Position numbers and translations under genes: made by a program. Below, one piece after another: positions 63,857-64,000 of a DNA stretch of 64,000 nucleotides (position 1 is the stretch's first letter; each line of letters starts with the position of its first letter). The notes under the pieces are model-generated. The model was not told the origin of the DNA. It did not search any database and saw nothing but the letters and a program-made list of their open reading frames with translations. Origin of the DNA: DASWLF01 sp963768765. GTDB taxonomy: Bacteria > Desulfobacterota > Desulfobaccia > Desulfobaccales > 0-14-0-80-60-11. The stretch is from contig CAVYJK010000021.1 in assembly GCA_963768765.1 (NCBI GenBank), positions 558,001 to 622,000 on the forward strand, given 5' to 3'.

Positions 63857-64000
63857 ATGCTGATAATTCCTGCGGTTGATATCCGCGGCGGCAAATGCGT
63901 GCGTCTGCGCCAGGGCAGGCTCGACGCCGAGACCGTCTTCGGCGACGACCCCGCGGCCATGGGCCTCAAGTGGCAGGAGGCCGGGGCTGAGTGGCTCCAC
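63857..64000 (+). CDS. hisA: Phosphoribosylformimino-AICAR isomerase HisA (5' part)
   Basis: The first 48 codons are present, running off the window end: MLIIPAVDIRGGKCVRLRQG, then VFGDDPAAMGLKWQEAGAEW. The N-terminal phosphate-binding Asp in PAVDIRGGK and the AGAEWLH segment are typical of HisA in histidine synthesis. HisF starts differently (LxxRIIPCLDV), so HisA is favoured. Confidence 0.93.
   Translation, partial: MLIIPAVDIRGGKCVRLRQGRLDAETVFGDDPAAMGLKWQEAGAEWLH

Overview
The window is high-GC bacterial chromosome. Gene content and protein style point to a Desulfobacterota (former deltaproteobacterial) lineage, probably near Desulfobacca or the Syntrophobacterales. The clues are a TPR/FecR envelope cluster, a CcsA-HemA-siroheme synthase block, NadA/NadB, PhoU, HrcA-GrpE-DnaK, a glycine-zipper lipoprotein array and a GalT-GlgA-kinase operon. 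This placement is inferred from recognised proteins; no phylogeny was computed. Nearly all of it is core chromosome. The clearest foreign patches are AT-rich: a Fic gene (about 42.5-44.0 kb) and the stretch after a REP-associated transposase (about 55.4-56.56 kb).

Layout. 0-8 kb (minus strand): a TPR plus outer-membrane beta-barrel protein, followed by two FecR-domain exoproteins with long Ser/Thr/Gly repeat regions. 8.3-16.5 kb (plus): phoU, hrcA-grpE-dnaK, an LppC-like lipoprotein, a P1-family peptidase and a HAD phosphatase. 16.6-19.3 kb (plus): tRNA (CAT anticodon) with a clear promoter, then an island of small secreted proteins in duplicated pairs. 19.4-25.2 kb: mnmG, a zinc-ribbon protein, hemA, ccsA and the siroheme synthase N-domain protein. 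25.5-34.8 kb: AMMECR1, DUF2333 and CBS proteins, a response-regulator GGDEF protein, nadB, an amidohydrolase, an L,D-transpeptidase and a GAF/HD-GYP protein. 35-42.5 kb: an MtaD-like deaminase, a protein with a divergent diadenylate-cyclase-like domain, trmFO and topA. 42.7-50.3 kb: fic, dprA, a dynamin-like GTPase, yajC, tgt and an interrupted queA. 50.5-55.3 kb: lolA, nadA, a small HisKA-like protein, ligA and acylphosphatase. 55.4-57.7 kb: a RAYT transposase between matching REP hairpins, a chimeric GIY-YIG/PH membrane protein and a Yip1 protein. 57.6-64 kb: galT-glgA-sensor kinase-response regulator-LapA, DUF2905, and the start of hisA.

Two things cut across the annotation. First, a dispersed element of roughly 140-180 bp made of three consecutive G/C-rich palindromes occurs as four full copies (31.3, 39.95, 45.15 and 49.86 kb), with single-hairpin relatives at 24.4 and 49.0 kb. 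One copy sits inside queA, keeps the frame and adds two stop codons. Another abuts trmFO and seems to supply its start codon. Second, about a dozen recognisable genes, including the normally essential ligA and topA, carry single-base frameshifts. This looks more like indel errors in the assembly than decay, and it must be kept in mind when reading any broken gene here.

Best candidates for new biology are the hairpin element and its in-frame queA insertion, the FecR-repeat/TPR-barrel cluster, the diadenylate-cyclase-like protein with an altered RHR motif, the GIY-YIG/PH fusion, and the operator-like repeats in front of fic.
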